In this document: positions 42,544-55,804 of the stretch, piece after piece | How positions within the stretch are numbered: position 1 is the stretch's first letter | Layout of the letters: each line of letters opens with the position of its first letter | NCBI GenBank assembly: GCA_016711875.1 | Contig: JADJSD010000001.1 | Location: 186,001-250,000 of the forward strand | Direction: 5' to 3' | Length of the DNA stretch: 64,000 nt | DNA from: Betaproteobacteria bacterium | GTDB lineage: Bacteria; Pseudomonadota; Gammaproteobacteria; Burkholderiales; Usitatibacteraceae | Made by a program: the position numbers and the translations under genes | Notes under the pieces: generated by a model | Seen by the model: the letters and a program-made list of their open reading frames with translations, nothing else | What the model was told of the DNA's origin: nothing | Databases searched by the model: none

Positions 42544-43382
42544 TTCGCGAGTGCGGCGATTTCGGGCAGGTCGCCGCGCTCCTGCGCGAGGCGCCCCCAC
42601 CATTCGGCAGCCTCCTGCGCGGCGCCCAATTCCTGCAACAGGAGGGCATAGAGCGCGCGATCGGAGAACTCGGCCTTCTCCGCAGGACGGCGCTTCTCGG
42701 CCTTGTCGATCGATGCGGCCGGCAGCGTACGGAACGAGGCCTTGCCGATCTCCGTACCGGAGACCGTCACGCTCCAGACGTACTCGGTATCCGGCTTGAG
42801 CTTCGCCGGCACCTTCATCGTCGTGCCCGTGGACTTCGCCTTCACGACGGGCTTGTCCTCGGCACCGGCCGGCGCAACGATGACTTCGGCGGGCGCCTTG
42901 CCCTCGCCGGCGGCCCAGCGCAGCACAGGCTGAAGTGTCGACACGGCGCCGCGCACGGGAAACTCGAGGCGGACGGGCGCCAGGGGCTTCGAAGGCGCCG
43001 CCGAACGCATGCGAATGCTCGCCGACTGGGTCTGCGCAACCTTCACGAGGACGTCGCCGCTGGCGCGCCACGACGTCTCGCGCGACGAAGGCGGCATGCC
43101 GCTGCCGACGGTCATCTCGCGCTCTCCCACCGCGAAATCGCCCGGCCCCTTCAGCACGAATTCCTTCCCGGACTGGATGAACATCACGGACAGGGTCGCC
43201 TCCTTGCCCAGGGCGACCTTCTGCCCCTTGCCGAGCTCCGACATGAGCAGGGGGCGCGAACCGCCATCGACGGCGACTTCGCCCTTCATGTTGGTGACGA
43301 AAGCGACCGGGTCCGCCGCCAGCGCGGGTGCACCGGCGGCAAGGGTGGCGATCAGGAACAGTGTGCGCAGCATCGTTTTCAT
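42540..43382 (-). CDS. FecR-like secreted protein, copy 1
   Basis: A 280-residue protein with a signal peptide ending APALAADP. A FecR-like beta domain has VTNMKGEVAVDGG, LGKGQKVALG and FVLKGPGDFAVG. A fibronectin-III-like piece (LQPVLRWAAGE to TEYVWSV) and a C-terminal helical pair (YALLLQELGAAQEAAEWW) follow. Paralogous to the next gene, with a four-base overlap. It begins 26 bases after the cyclase stop. Because there is no sigma factor or TonB receptor nearby, it is not a classical FecR anti-sigma regulator. Confidence 0.72.
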   Translation of the reverse strand: MKTMLRTLFLIATLAAGAPALAADPVAFVTNMKGEVAVDGGSRPLLMSELGKGQKVALGKEATLSVMFIQSGKEFVLKGPGDFAVGEREMTVGSGMPPSSRETSWRASGDVLVKVAQTQSASIRMRSAAPSKPLAPVRLEFPVRGAVSTLQPVLRWAAGEGKAPAEVIVAPAGAEDKPVVKAKSTGTTMKVPAKLKPDTEYVWSVTVSGTEIGKASFRTLPAASIDKAEKRRPAEKAEFSDRALYALLLQELGAAQEAAEWWGRLAQERGDLPEIAALAK

Positions 43383-43408
43383 TATGGCCTCGCGTTCCGG
43401 TCCGGGCC

Positions 43409-45274
43409 CTACGGTTGCCCCGTGCGGATGCCCCAGACCTGGACAGGACTATGCCCCTTGACTTCGTGCGTGCCCAAGGGCTCGAAACGGAACCGGTCGC
43501 CGAGCCGTTCGACGACGGCGCCGGTGACCAGGATCTTGCGGCCGAGGTCCTTCGTGAGACCTTCGATCCGCGCGGCGACGTTCACCGCGTCGCCGATGGC
43601 CGAGTAGTTGTGCCTTTCCGAGGAACCGATATTGCCCACCGTGACCGACCCGAAGTTGACGCCGATGCCGATGGTGAGCGTGGGCAGGCCTTCGCTTTCG
43701 AAGTCGCCGTTCAGGTCGTCGAGCTCATCCATCATCGCCAACGCGCATTGCACCGCATCCGCGCATGGATCCGCCGATTTCCGCGGCGCCCCGAACAGGA
43801 CCATCATGCCATCGCCGATGAACTTGTCAACGGTGCCATCGTGGTGATGGACGGCTTTCACCATGCGGTCGAAATACCGTTGCAACACGGCCGTCACGAC
43901 GGCCGGCGGCAGTCGTTCGGAAAGCGTGGTGAATCCCCGGATGTCGCTGAAAAGGACGCACACATCGGCGAGCTGGCCGCTCACGCCGGGAGACAGCCCG
44001 CCGGCGAGCATCTCGTTCATGACGGCGGGGCTGACCTGCCCCGCGAAGGTGCGCTTGAGCCGCCCGCGCTCCAGCGAGCTCTCGATGCCATCGACGATCG
44101 CACGGGTGATGAAGCCGGTCCACAGGGTGAAGGTGATCCAGGCGATCGGCAGGAGGGTCTGATGCTCGCGGATCGCATAGGCCCCGCCGGCGAACGCCAC
44201 CGCGGTCAGCCCCAGTGCGCCTGCCAGTGCGGAGGCTAGGCCGAAATGCAGGAAGACGAGCGCGCCGACGAGCAGGCAGATGCCCCATCGCACATCGTCC
44301 GACACGGGATGGATGAGCCCGCGGGCAACATGGCTGCGCAAGGCCTGCAGATGCGTGATCACTCCCGGCTGGTTGAAACGCTCGGGTCCCTGGACGCCAT
44401 CGATGTCGATGAGCTGAACCGGGAGTTGCCAGCGGTCCGAGCGCTTGTTCACGTAGCCTACGAGCACCATGCGGCCCGCGAATGCTCGCTCGAGCAGTGC
44501 GTCCTCGCCTGCGGCCTTCCACGCGATCACGTCCTGCATGGGGACGTACTCCACGCGCGCGCCGATGCTGTAGTCGATGTAGCCCGAATCGACGGGCTTT
44601 CCCACGGCCCGCAGCATCTGGCCCACGAGCGTGCGCGCCGCCCGCGACTGGCCGAGTTCCGATTCGCTGAACCGGCGGGAGACGGCGTCCGGGTCCTTGA
44701 GCTGTTGGTCGAGCCCGAGGCCGCCTTCGCCCAGCACGCGCGCGAACGTCGGGTGCATCCTCGCCGCGCGGCCCTCCCGGTCGACCGTCAACGCAAAGAC
44801 GACCGGCGCGGACTGTCGCGCTTCGCGGATGGCCCGGAACAGCGTGAGATCGAGTCCCGGGACGATTCCGTCGTAGGACCTCTCGGGGGGAACGACGTCC
44901 ACGCCTATCGCGAGCGGGCGCGCATCCTTGAGGGCGAGCAGCAGCCGGGCGAAGTGTCCGTGCCAAAGGGCGACCGGTTCGGTGAATGCCTCCTCGCTGC
45001 CTTCGTCGATTCCGATCAGGACGACGTCATTGGCGAGCGGCTGGGCGAACTGGCTTCGCAGGAATCGAACCTGAAGGTCGAAGGCAGTCCTTTCGAGGGC
45101 CGCGAGCGGGGACTCATCCGAATCGGGAATGCGACTGGCGACGAGCAGCAGAAGGATGAGCAGCACGTAGAGCATCACGCTGCGCGCAAGGGGTGCCGTC
45201 CAAAGACGCTCGGCGACAAAGGCGACGCGGCCCGCGAATGCGCGGGTCGGTCCGGGTCGCGCAGTCGAGACCAT
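43409..45274 (-). CDS. CHASE2-domain transmembrane adenylate cyclase
   Basis: A 621-residue protein. One N-terminal membrane helix (about 32-46) is followed by a periplasmic CHASE2 sensor (about 60-330), then three helices (about 335-410) and a class III nucleotide cyclase domain. Catalytic features are FSDIRGFTTLSE (metal Asp), DKFIGDG (adenine-specific Lys and second Asp) and HNYSAIGDAVNVAARIE (Asp for the purine plus the Asn/Arg transition-state residues). These predict cAMP, not cGMP. It senses an unknown extracytoplasmic signal. It leads the FecR-caspase genes and lies 24 bases after the alcohol dehydrogenase. Confidence 0.9.
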   Translation of the reverse strand: MVSTARPGPTRAFAGRVAFVAERLWTAPLARSVMLYVLLILLLLVASRIPDSDESPLAALERTAFDLQVRFLRSQFAQPLANDVVLIGIDEGSEEAFTEPVALWHGHFARLLLALKDARPLAIGVDVVPPERSYDGIVPGLDLTLFRAIREARQSAPVVFALTVDREGRAARMHPTFARVLGEGGLGLDQQLKDPDAVSRRFSESELGQSRAARTLVGQMLRAVGKPVDSGYIDYSIGARVEYVPMQDVIAWKAAGEDALLERAFAGRMVLVGYVNKRSDRWQLPVQLIDIDGVQGPERFNQPGVITHLQALRSHVARGLIHPVSDDVRWGICLLVGALVFLHFGLASALAGALGLTAVAFAGGAYAIREHQTLLPIAWITFTLWTGFITRAIVDGIESSLERGRLKRTFAGQVSPAVMNEMLAGGLSPGVSGQLADVCVLFSDIRGFTTLSERLPPAVVTAVLQRYFDRMVKAVHHHDGTVDKFIGDGMMVLFGAPRKSADPCADAVQCALAMMDELDDLNGDFESEGLPTLTIGIGVNFGSVTVGNIGSSERHNYSAIGDAVNVAARIEGLTKDLGRKILVTGAVVERLGDRFRFEPLGTHEVKGHSPVQVWGIRTGQP

Positions 45275-45298
45275 TGCCGGAGTGACTTTCCGCTTGCC

Positions 45299-46423
45299 CT
45301 AGAACATCACGACCTGGCGGACGACACGGCCGCTCGCCAATCGGTCGAATCCCACGTTGATGTCTTCGAGTTGCAGGTGATCGCTCATCAACTTGTCCAC
45401 CGGCAATTTCCCGTCCTGGTAGAGCGCTATGTAGCGAGGGATGTCTCTGAGCGGTACGCACGAGCCCACATAGCTGCCCTTCACGGTGCGTTCCTCGGCG
45501 GTGAGGTTGACGTGCTGCAACGGCCAACGGTGATCGGGGTGCGGCAGCCCGGCAGTGACGGTGGTTCCGCCTCGGCGCGTGACGCGATAGGCAAGTTCCA
45601 TCGCGAGCACGGAGCCGGCCATCTCGAACGCGAAGTCGACGCCGCCGCCGCTTGCCGCGCGCACCCGCTCGATGGCATCAGTTGCGCCTGCGTTCACGGT
45701 GTGCGTCGCCCCCAGCGTGCGGGCAAGTTCGAGCTTCTCTTCGAACAGATCGACGGCCACCACGACGCGGGCGCCCGAAAGAACGGCGGCGAGCACGCTG
45801 TTCATTCCGACGCCCCCGAGCCCGACGACGGCCGCGGTCGTGCCGGGTGTCATTCGGGCGGTATTCACGACGGCCCCGACCCCGGTGAGAACGGCGCAGC
45901 CGAAGAGGGCGGCCTCGTCGAAGGGCAGGGCGGGATCGATCTTCACGAGCGACCGGCGGGAAACGACGGCGAATTCGGCAAAGGCCGACACCCCCATGTG
46001 GTGATTGACCGGGCAGCCCCGCATCGAGAGCCTGCGAGTCCCGCCGAGTAGCGTTCCAGCAGCATTGGAGGCGGCACCGGGCTCGCATAGCGCCGGGCGC
46101 CCTTCCGAGCATGGCACGCAGTGCCCGCAGCTCGGGACGAAAACCATGACGACGTGATCGCCGGGCGCAAGATCAGCGACGAGCGGACCGCACTCGACGA
46201 CTTCGCCGGCGGCTTCGTGGCCAAGCGCCATGGGGACCGGCCTGGGCCGATCTCCATTGATCACGGATAGATCCGAATGGCAAAGGCCGGCCGCCCGAAC
46301 CCGAACGAGTACCTCGCCGATACCCGGCGGATCGATGTCGACTTCCTCGATGCGAAGGGGCCGGCTTTGCTCGTAGGGTGGCGGCGCCCCCACCGCGTGA
46401 AGGACGGCAGCGCGAGCTTTCAA
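45299..46423 (-). CDS. Zinc-dependent alcohol dehydrogenase (class III-like)
   Basis: A 374-residue MDR-family dehydrogenase starting at TTG 46423, which has AGGAG upstream; the frame before it is not conserved. Catalytic zinc ligands are C48, H69 and a later Cys (FGCAVLTGVGAV). The structural zinc uses C99, C102, C105 and C113. The NAD-binding motif GLGGVGMNS follows. It oxidises alcohols or S-hydroxymethyl adducts. It is close upstream of the cyclase on the same strand, so it may be the first gene of that operon, though a link in function is not evident. Confidence 0.88.
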   Translation of the reverse strand: MKARAAVLHAVGAPPPYEQSRPLRIEEVDIDPPGIGEVLVRVRAAGLCHSDLSVINGDRPRPVPMALGHEAAGEVVECGPLVADLAPGDHVVMVFVPSCGHCVPCSEGRPALCEPGAASNAAGTLLGGTRRLSMRGCPVNHHMGVSAFAEFAVVSRRSLVKIDPALPFDEAALFGCAVLTGVGAVVNTARMTPGTTAAVVGLGGVGMNSVLAAVLSGARVVVAVDLFEEKLELARTLGATHTVNAGATDAIERVRAASGGGVDFAFEMAGSVLAMELAYRVTRRGGTTVTAGLPHPDHRWPLQHVNLTAEERTVKGSYVGSCVPLRDIPRYIALYQDGKLPVDKLMSDHLQLEDINVGFDRLASGRVVRQVVMF

Positions 46424-46490
46424 GTATTTCTCCTGGGCGGTTCCAGCGCCTGAGCGTATCGCCGGCCCCCTCGTGGCGCAAGGCGTCCCT

Positions 46491-46525
46491 GAAAAGCAAA
46501 AGGGCCACCTGGTGGGGTGGCCCTT
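46491..46525 (-). terminator. rRNA operon terminator, strong
   Basis: On the minus strand AAGGGCCACC-CCACCA-GGTGGCCCTT followed by TTGCTTTTC, a ten-pair stem and T tract. It ends the rRNA operon 38 bases beyond 5S. Confidence 0.75.
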
Positions 46526-46532
46526 CTGGGTT

Positions 46533-46553
46533 GAATCGCTTTGGGGGCGATTC
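46533..46553 (-). terminator. Second hairpin between 5S and the main terminator
   Basis: GAATCGC (46533-46539) pairs with GCGATTC (46547-46553), loop seven bases. It has no T tract; it may support termination or 5S end processing. Confidence 0.45.
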
Positions 46554-46562
46554 GGGGTAAGG

Positions 46563-46677
46563 CCCTGGCGATGACCTACTTTCTCACGGGCAATCCGCAA
46601 TATCATCGGCGCGACGTCGTTTCACGGTCCTGTTCGGGATGGGAAGGGGTGGGGCCAACGCGCTATGGTCGCCAGGA
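46563..46677 (-). rRNA. rrf: 5S ribosomal RNA
   Basis: About 115 bases. The 5' end pairs with the 3' end through CCTGGCGA and TCGCCAGG, and the middle reads CCATCCCGAACAGG, the conserved 5S core. It closes the 16S-23S-5S operon. Ends are estimated from the helix. Confidence 0.92.
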
Positions 46678-46807
46678 ATTCTGTGTCGTGCTCGCTTGGG
46701 TGTTTGAGGCCCATGCGCTCACGCGCTTGTTCGGGGGGTGTAGAAGGTTTGGGTTGATGCGTGATTGCGTCGTCTTTGCGACGAGCGTTGTTCTTACAGA
46801 GTTATAG

Positions 46808-49699
<2,892 letters not shown>

Positions 49700-50011
49700 C
49701 TATAACTCTGCAATCCCCCCTTGCCGGCGAAGACCTCAAAGCTACAAGGAATTCTCGTAAGCGCTCGTTGCGCACTCCACCCTTTTAAATATGGAGTGCA
49801 CGATGCAATACATAACCCAGGGTGTGTTGGCTCGCACCAGGACAAAAAGCCGTCCCGGGCGCATCCATCACACCACCTTCTACTTCCCGAATTTTTAAAG
49901 AGCCGATATGCCCACCCCCTTGCGGGGAGCAGGACTTTCTCCAACTTCCGAAGAAGCCAGAAGGGAGCGAAGCGCCGCTTCGCTCTCTTGTGCCTTCTTC
50001 TTCATGGGTGC
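49700..50011 (-). other. Spacer between tRNA-Ala and 23S, with boxA
   Basis: A 312-base transcribed spacer. It carries a boxA-like GCTCTTTAAAA (minus strand, 49893-49903), an antitermination signal, and stretches complementary to the 23S ends for processing. No gene was seen. Confidence 0.7.
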
Positions 50012-50087
50012 TGGTGGAGCTGACCGGGATCGAACCGGTGACCCCCTGCTTGCAAAGCAGGTGCTCTCCCAGCTGAGCTACAGCCCC
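50012..50087 (-). tRNA. tRNA-Ala (anticodon TGC)
   Basis: A 76-base cloverleaf on the minus strand, GGGGCTGTAGCTCAGC to TCCACCA with CCA encoded. The anticodon loop is CTTTGCAAG, giving TGC, and TTCGATC lies in the T loop. It lies in the 16S-23S spacer, the usual place. Confidence 0.97.
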
Positions 50088-50133
50088 GATCCCTTCCGCC
50101 TTCCGGCTTCGCCCCTCACCCAGGCCGCGACGT

Positions 50134-50210
50134 TGGTGGGTCTGGATGGATTCGAACCATCGACCCCCGCCTTATCAAGACGGTGCTCTAACCAACTGAG
50201 CTACAGACCC
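50134..50210 (-). tRNA. tRNA-Ile (anticodon GAT)
   Basis: A 77-base cloverleaf on the minus strand from GGGTCTGTAGCTCAG to CCCACCA with CCA encoded. The anticodon loop is CTTGATAAG, giving GAT. It follows 16S by about 62 bases and precedes tRNA-Ala. Confidence 0.97.
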
Positions 50211-50268
50211 GGCCGGGGGACTCTTGAAGAACAACCGATAGATGGTGAGTACTGCGAGGGCACTTCTC

Positions 50269-51807
<1,539 letters not shown>

Positions 51808-51958
51808 ATCCATAAAACTCACAAAGAAATCACATGGATTTCAAAGCGAGTCACTGCAAGATGCTTTTAGAACACCAGCCACCCCACGCCTCCCCTTGAC
51901 AGGTCAGCGTGAGACAACCGGCTGCGCACCCACAGCACTCACCTCTATCGGCTGTAAC

Positions 51959-51970
51959 TTGTTAAAGAGC
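51959..51970 (-). promoter_or_regulatory. boxA of the rRNA leader
   Basis: GCTCTTTAACAA on the minus strand matches boxA and lies between the rRNA promoter and 16S. It recruits the NusB/S10 antitermination complex. Confidence 0.75.
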
Positions 51971-52022
51971 GATTTTCGCTTGACCCCCGTTGCGAACCCG
52001 GGAAGACGGCGAAAAGACTGCG

Positions 52023-52050
52023 ATTATAGCGCGCTGGCAGGTTTGGTCAA
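52023..52050 (-). promoter_or_regulatory. Sigma-70 promoter of the rRNA operon
   Basis: On the minus strand TTGACC (52045-52050), 16 bases, then TATAAT (52023-52028), a near-consensus promoter. Its -35 is 11 bases after the tyrS stop, so upstream elements lie inside tyrS. The leader to 16S is about 210 bases. Confidence 0.85.
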
Positions 52051-52060
52051 CCCCCCTGTT

Positions 52061-53266
52061 TCAACCCGAAACCCGGAGGGTGACCTTCGCGAATTTCCGC
52101 TTGCCCAGCTGAAGGACATACGGCCCGCCTACGGCGAGCTTGAGCGCCTTGTCGGACACCTTCTGGCCATCCACCTTGACGCCCCCCTGCTCGATCATCT
52201 GAAACGCCTCGGACGTACTGGAACAGACCCCCGACGACTTGAGCACCTGCGCGATGGACCCACCGTCGGCCGGTACGTCGATGAGCTGTTCTACAAGGTC
52301 ATCCGGGACCCCTCCGTGCCGGAACAGGGCTTCGAAATCCTCAAGGGCCCGGGCCGCCGCCGAACGGTCGTGAAACCGCGCCACGATCTCCTGCGCGAAG
52401 CGGACTTTCACGTCGCGCGGATTGCCACCACCCTCGACCTCGCGCTTCCAGCCGGCGATCGTGGCGAGCGATTCGAAGGAAAGCAGTTCCACGTAGCGCC
52501 ACATGAGTTCGTCAGACACGCTCATGAGCTTGCCGAACATGTCCGCCGGCGCATCGTGGATGCCGACGTAATTTCCGAGGGACTTGGACATCTTGTTCAC
52601 GCCGTCCAATCCCACGAGCAGGGGCATCGTGAGAATGACCTGCGGCTCCTGTCCGTAGTGCTTCTGCAATTCACGACCGACGAGAAGGTTGAATTTCTGG
52701 TCCGTTCCGCCGAGTTCGACGTCCGCTTTCATGGCGACCGAGTCGTAGCCCTGAATGAGCGGGTAGAGAAACTCGTGAATGGATATGGGCCTTTGCTCCG
52801 CGAAGCGCTTGGAGAAGTCGTCGCGCTCGAGCATGCGAGCCACGGTGTGCTTGGCTGCCAGACGGATCATCCCGGAGGCACCCAACTGGTTGCACCATGT
52901 GGAGTTGAAGCAAATCTCGGTCTTGTCCGCGTCCAAGACCTTGAAGACCTGGGCCTTGTAGGTTTCCGCGTTCTCCGCGATCTGCTCGGGCGTGAGCGGC
53001 GGACGGGTGGCATTGCGCCCGCTGGGGTCGCCGATCATGCCGGTGAAGTCCCCGATGAGAAACATCACGTGATGGCCGAGATCCTGGAACTGCCGCATCT
53101 TGTTGAGGACGACCGTGTGCCCGAGGTGCAGGTCGGGGGCGGTGGGATCGAATCCCGCCTTCACGCGCAATGGCTTGCCTTTGGCCAGCTTGCGGGAAAG
53201 GTCTTCCTCCACGAGGATCTCGTCGGCCCCGCGGCGGATGATCTCGATGCCCTTCGAATGAGTCAT
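52061..53266 (-). CDS. tyrS: Tyrosyl-tRNA synthetase
   Basis: A 401-residue class I synthetase. HLGH lies at 47-50, KMSKS in NKMSKSLGNY mid-protein, and a C-terminal S4 RNA-binding domain (VKVDGQKVSDK) follows. It attaches tyrosine to tRNA-Tyr using ATP. It is divergent from the M23 peptidase gene by 75 bases. The rRNA promoter begins immediately downstream on the same strand, so rrn read-through from tyrS is possible. Confidence 0.96.
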   Translation of the reverse strand: MTHSKGIEIIRRGADEILVEEDLSRKLAKGKPLRVKAGFDPTAPDLHLGHTVVLNKMRQFQDLGHHVMFLIGDFTGMIGDPSGRNATRPPLTPEQIAENAETYKAQVFKVLDADKTEICFNSTWCNQLGASGMIRLAAKHTVARMLERDDFSKRFAEQRPISIHEFLYPLIQGYDSVAMKADVELGGTDQKFNLLVGRELQKHYGQEPQVILTMPLLVGLDGVNKMSKSLGNYVGIHDAPADMFGKLMSVSDELMWRYVELLSFESLATIAGWKREVEGGGNPRDVKVRFAQEIVARFHDRSAAARALEDFEALFRHGGVPDDLVEQLIDVPADGGSIAQVLKSSGVCSSTSEAFQMIEQGGVKVDGQKVSDKALKLAVGGPYVLQLGKRKFAKVTLRVSG

Positions 53267-53341
53267 TGATTTGATTCCGGTTTTTGCTGGCGGAGCGGGC
53301 GGTTTCTGCTATGCTTTTTCCTTTTGTCCCGCGACGACCGC

Positions 53342-54664
53342 ATGTCACTTGAAAAGGCAGCCATTCTAGCGCAGCGCCTCGCGGCTCTCATGCCCGTGCG
53401 TCGCACCGCCTTTGCCGCGCTGCTGCTCGCCGTACCCGCGCTGGGCGTCGTGACGGCTTTCGGCATTGCGCCGGGAACCGTGACCGAGGCGCTGCCGCGT
53501 TCGAGCGTGGTCCTCGAGGTTCCCGTGCCGGAAATCGGCGCGCCGGCCGAACCGCCCGCGCAGCGATTCGTGAACCAGGAGCGCGTCCTTCGCGGCGACA
53601 CGGTGGCCGGGCTCCTCTCGCGCCTCGGCGTGCGCGACGAAGCCGGCCTGGCCTTCCTGCGGGCCGATCCCGTGGGACGCCAGATCTTCCGCCAGTTGAT
53701 CCCCGGCCGCTCGATGCAGGCGGAAACGAACGAAGCCGCCGAATTGCTCTCGTTGCGTTACATGCCGAACACCACGGCAGTCATCGAAGTCTCGCGCGGC
53801 CCGAAGGGTCTCGAAGCGCGAGAGCGTACCCTTGCCCCTGATACGCGCATGTTCTACAAGTCGGCCACGATTCGCTCGTCCCTGTTCGCCGCGACGGACG
53901 CCGCCGGCATCCCCGACGCGATCGCGATGCAGATCACCCGCGCGTTCGCCACCGACATCGACTTCCACCTCGACCTCCGCAAGGGCGACACCTTCTCGGT
54001 GATCTACGAGATGCTCTATGAGAACGGTGAACTGGTCGCTCCGGGTCGCATACTTTCCGCCGAGTTCGTGAATCAGGGCCATGCCTATCACGCGGTCCTA
54101 TTCCAGGATGAGGAGGGCCAGGACGCGTACTACGCGTTGGACGGAAGCAATCGCGCCAAGGCGTTCTTGCGCTCGCCGGTCGAATTTTCACGGGTGAGTT
54201 CGGGATTCGGCGCGCGCTTGCATCCGATCCACAACACCTGGCGGGCCCACACAGGAACCGATTTCGCCGCCCCCAAGGGCACTCGTGTGCTCTCCGCCGC
54301 CGACGGAACAGTGACTTTTTCCGGATGGCGAAACGGCTACGGAAACACGATCGAGATCCGCCACGGCGGCGCCGTTTCGACGCTTTACGCCCACCTGTCC
54401 GGATTCGCTTCGGGCATGCGAGCGGGAACCCGCGTGCGTCAGGGTGAGGCCATCGGCTTCGTCGGCGCTACCGGCTGGGCGACCGGTCCTCACCTGCATT
54501 ACGAGTTCAAGGTCGCCGGCATGCACCAGAATCCCATGAAGGTGGCCCTGCCCAAGGCCACCCCGGTGCCGTCGCACCTTCGGGCGAAGTTCGATGAGGC
54601 TGCGGCCGCAGCCTCCACACGGATCCAGTTGGTGCGCTCTTCCTCGTCGCTCCGATTCGAATAA
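53342..54664 (+). CDS. M23-family peptidoglycan DD-metallopeptidase
   Basis: A 440-residue protein from ATG 53342 (an upstream TTG at 53324 is less likely). One N-terminal membrane helix (RRTAFAALLLAVPALGVV) is present. A LysM-like/OapA region with VLRGDTVAGLLSRLG precedes the M23 domain, which has the zinc residues in HTGTDFAAP and GPHLHYEF. It cuts peptidoglycan crosslinks or activates amidases, acting in the periplasm. It ends one base before the anmK start, so it shares its message with that gene. Confidence 0.9.
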   Translation: MSLEKAAILAQRLAALMPVRRTAFAALLLAVPALGVVTAFGIAPGTVTEALPRSSVVLEVPVPEIGAPAEPPAQRFVNQERVLRGDTVAGLLSRLGVRDEAGLAFLRADPVGRQIFRQLIPGRSMQAETNEAAELLSLRYMPNTTAVIEVSRGPKGLEARERTLAPDTRMFYKSATIRSSLFAATDAAGIPDAIAMQITRAFATDIDFHLDLRKGDTFSVIYEMLYENGELVAPGRILSAEFVNQGHAYHAVLFQDEEGQDAYYALDGSNRAKAFLRSPVEFSRVSSGFGARLHPIHNTWRAHTGTDFAAPKGTRVLSAADGTVTFSGWRNGYGNTIEIRHGGAVSTLYAHLSGFASGMRAGTRVRQGEAIGFVGATGWATGPHLHYEFKVAGMHQNPMKVALPKATPVPSHLRAKFDEAAAAASTRIQLVRSSSSLRFE

Positions 54665-54665
54665 C

Positions 54666-55754
54666 GTGGGATGCCTCTACGTCGGACTGATGTCGGGCAC
54701 CAGCCTCGACGGTGCCGATGCAGCCCTCGTCGATTTCGCGGGCGAAGCGCCTCGGGTTCTCGCTTCCTGCGAGAGACCGTTCAGCCCGGCAATCCGATCC
54801 CGCCTCGAGCGCCTTTGCCAGCCCGGTACCGATGGGCTCGACGAAGCCGGCGCCTGCAGCCTGGAGCTGGCGGATCTCTACACCGAAGCGGTTGAAGGTG
54901 CCCTACGATCCGCCGGGGTCGCCCACTCCAAAGTCACTGCGATCGGTTGCCACGGGCAAACGGTCCGCCATCGACCCGAACTCGGTTTCACGCTCCAACT
55001 GGGTGACCCGGCGCGGCTTGCCGAAAGGACCGGCATTGACGTCATCGCCGATTTCCGGCGCCGCGACATGGCTGCGGGTGGACAGGGCGCGCCATTGGTC
55101 CCCGCATTCCACGACATGGTCTTTCGAAGGGCGGGGGTCTCGCGAGCCATCGTCAACATAGGCGGCATCTCGAATGTGACCCTTCTTGCCGACCATCCGG
55201 TCATCGGCTTCGACTGCGGGCCGGGTAACAGGCTCATGGATGGATGGATCGCACTGCATGGCGCAGCGACTTACGACGAAGGGGGACGATGGGCCTCCAC
55301 GGGCCGCGTGAACGCCGCCTTGCTCGACCGGATGCTGGCCGATCCCTATTTCACGCGGCCGCCCCCAAAAAGCACCGGGCGCGAGCGATTCAACCTCGAC
55401 TGGGTGCGGGAACGGCTCCCGGGCGAACCGGCACCGCAGGACGTGCAAGCCACGTTGCTCGAACTCACGGCAAGATCGATCGTCGATGCCATCGACCGCC
55501 ATGCGGCAGGCACGAGCGAAATCTACCTATGCGGGGGAGGCGCGAAAAACGGCCGGCTCGTGCAGCGCATCAGCGAGCTCGCCGCACCGAAATCACTGGC
55601 GCCGACCGATGTGCTGGGTGTACCTGCCGGCCAAGTGGAGCCCGTGGCCTTCGCTTGGCTGGCCAGGAAGTTCGTCGATCGCGAACCGGTCGACCTGGGG
55701 CCGATCACGGGTGCCCGGCATCCGTGCGTTCTGGGCGCTCTCTACCCGGCCTGA
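54666..55754 (+). CDS. anmK: Anhydro-N-acetylmuramic acid kinase
   Basis: A 362-residue protein from GTG 54666, one base after the M23 stop. Conserved parts are VGLMSGTSLDGADAAL, GCHGQTVRH, GFDCGPGNRLMD and the ATP-site CGGGAKNG. It phosphorylates and opens anhydroMurNAc during cell-wall recycling. Its pairing with a peptidoglycan peptidase fits that role. A bidirectional hairpin follows. Confidence 0.95.
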   Translation: MGCLYVGLMSGTSLDGADAALVDFAGEAPRVLASCERPFSPAIRSRLERLCQPGTDGLDEAGACSLELADLYTEAVEGALRSAGVAHSKVTAIGCHGQTVRHRPELGFTLQLGDPARLAERTGIDVIADFRRRDMAAGGQGAPLVPAFHDMVFRRAGVSRAIVNIGGISNVTLLADHPVIGFDCGPGNRLMDGWIALHGAATYDEGGRWASTGRVNAALLDRMLADPYFTRPPPKSTGRERFNLDWVRERLPGEPAPQDVQATLLELTARSIVDAIDRHAAGTSEIYLCGGGAKNGRLVQRISELAAPKSLAPTDVLGVPAGQVEPVAFAWLARKFVDREPVDLGPITGARHPCVLGALYPA

Positions 55755-55785
55755 AAGACGAAAGGGGGCATTCGCCCCCTTCACG
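55755..55785. terminator. Bidirectional terminator between anmK and erpA
   Basis: AAGGGGGC (55762-55769) pairs with GCCCCCTT (55774-55781). On the minus strand TTCGTCTTTC follows, a T-rich tract that suits erpA; on the plus strand the tail is weaker. Confidence 0.65.
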
Positions 55786-55804
55786 GGTACCGCCGGAGGG
55801 CCGA

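Noticed and set aside
49700..50011. Additional tRNA in the 16S-23S spacer
   Set aside because: Only the Ile and Ala tRNAs fold; the rest is a spacer with boxA.
53304..53320. TATGCT as promoter for the M23 peptidase
   Set aside because: No -35 at a normal distance, so it is not listed as a feature.
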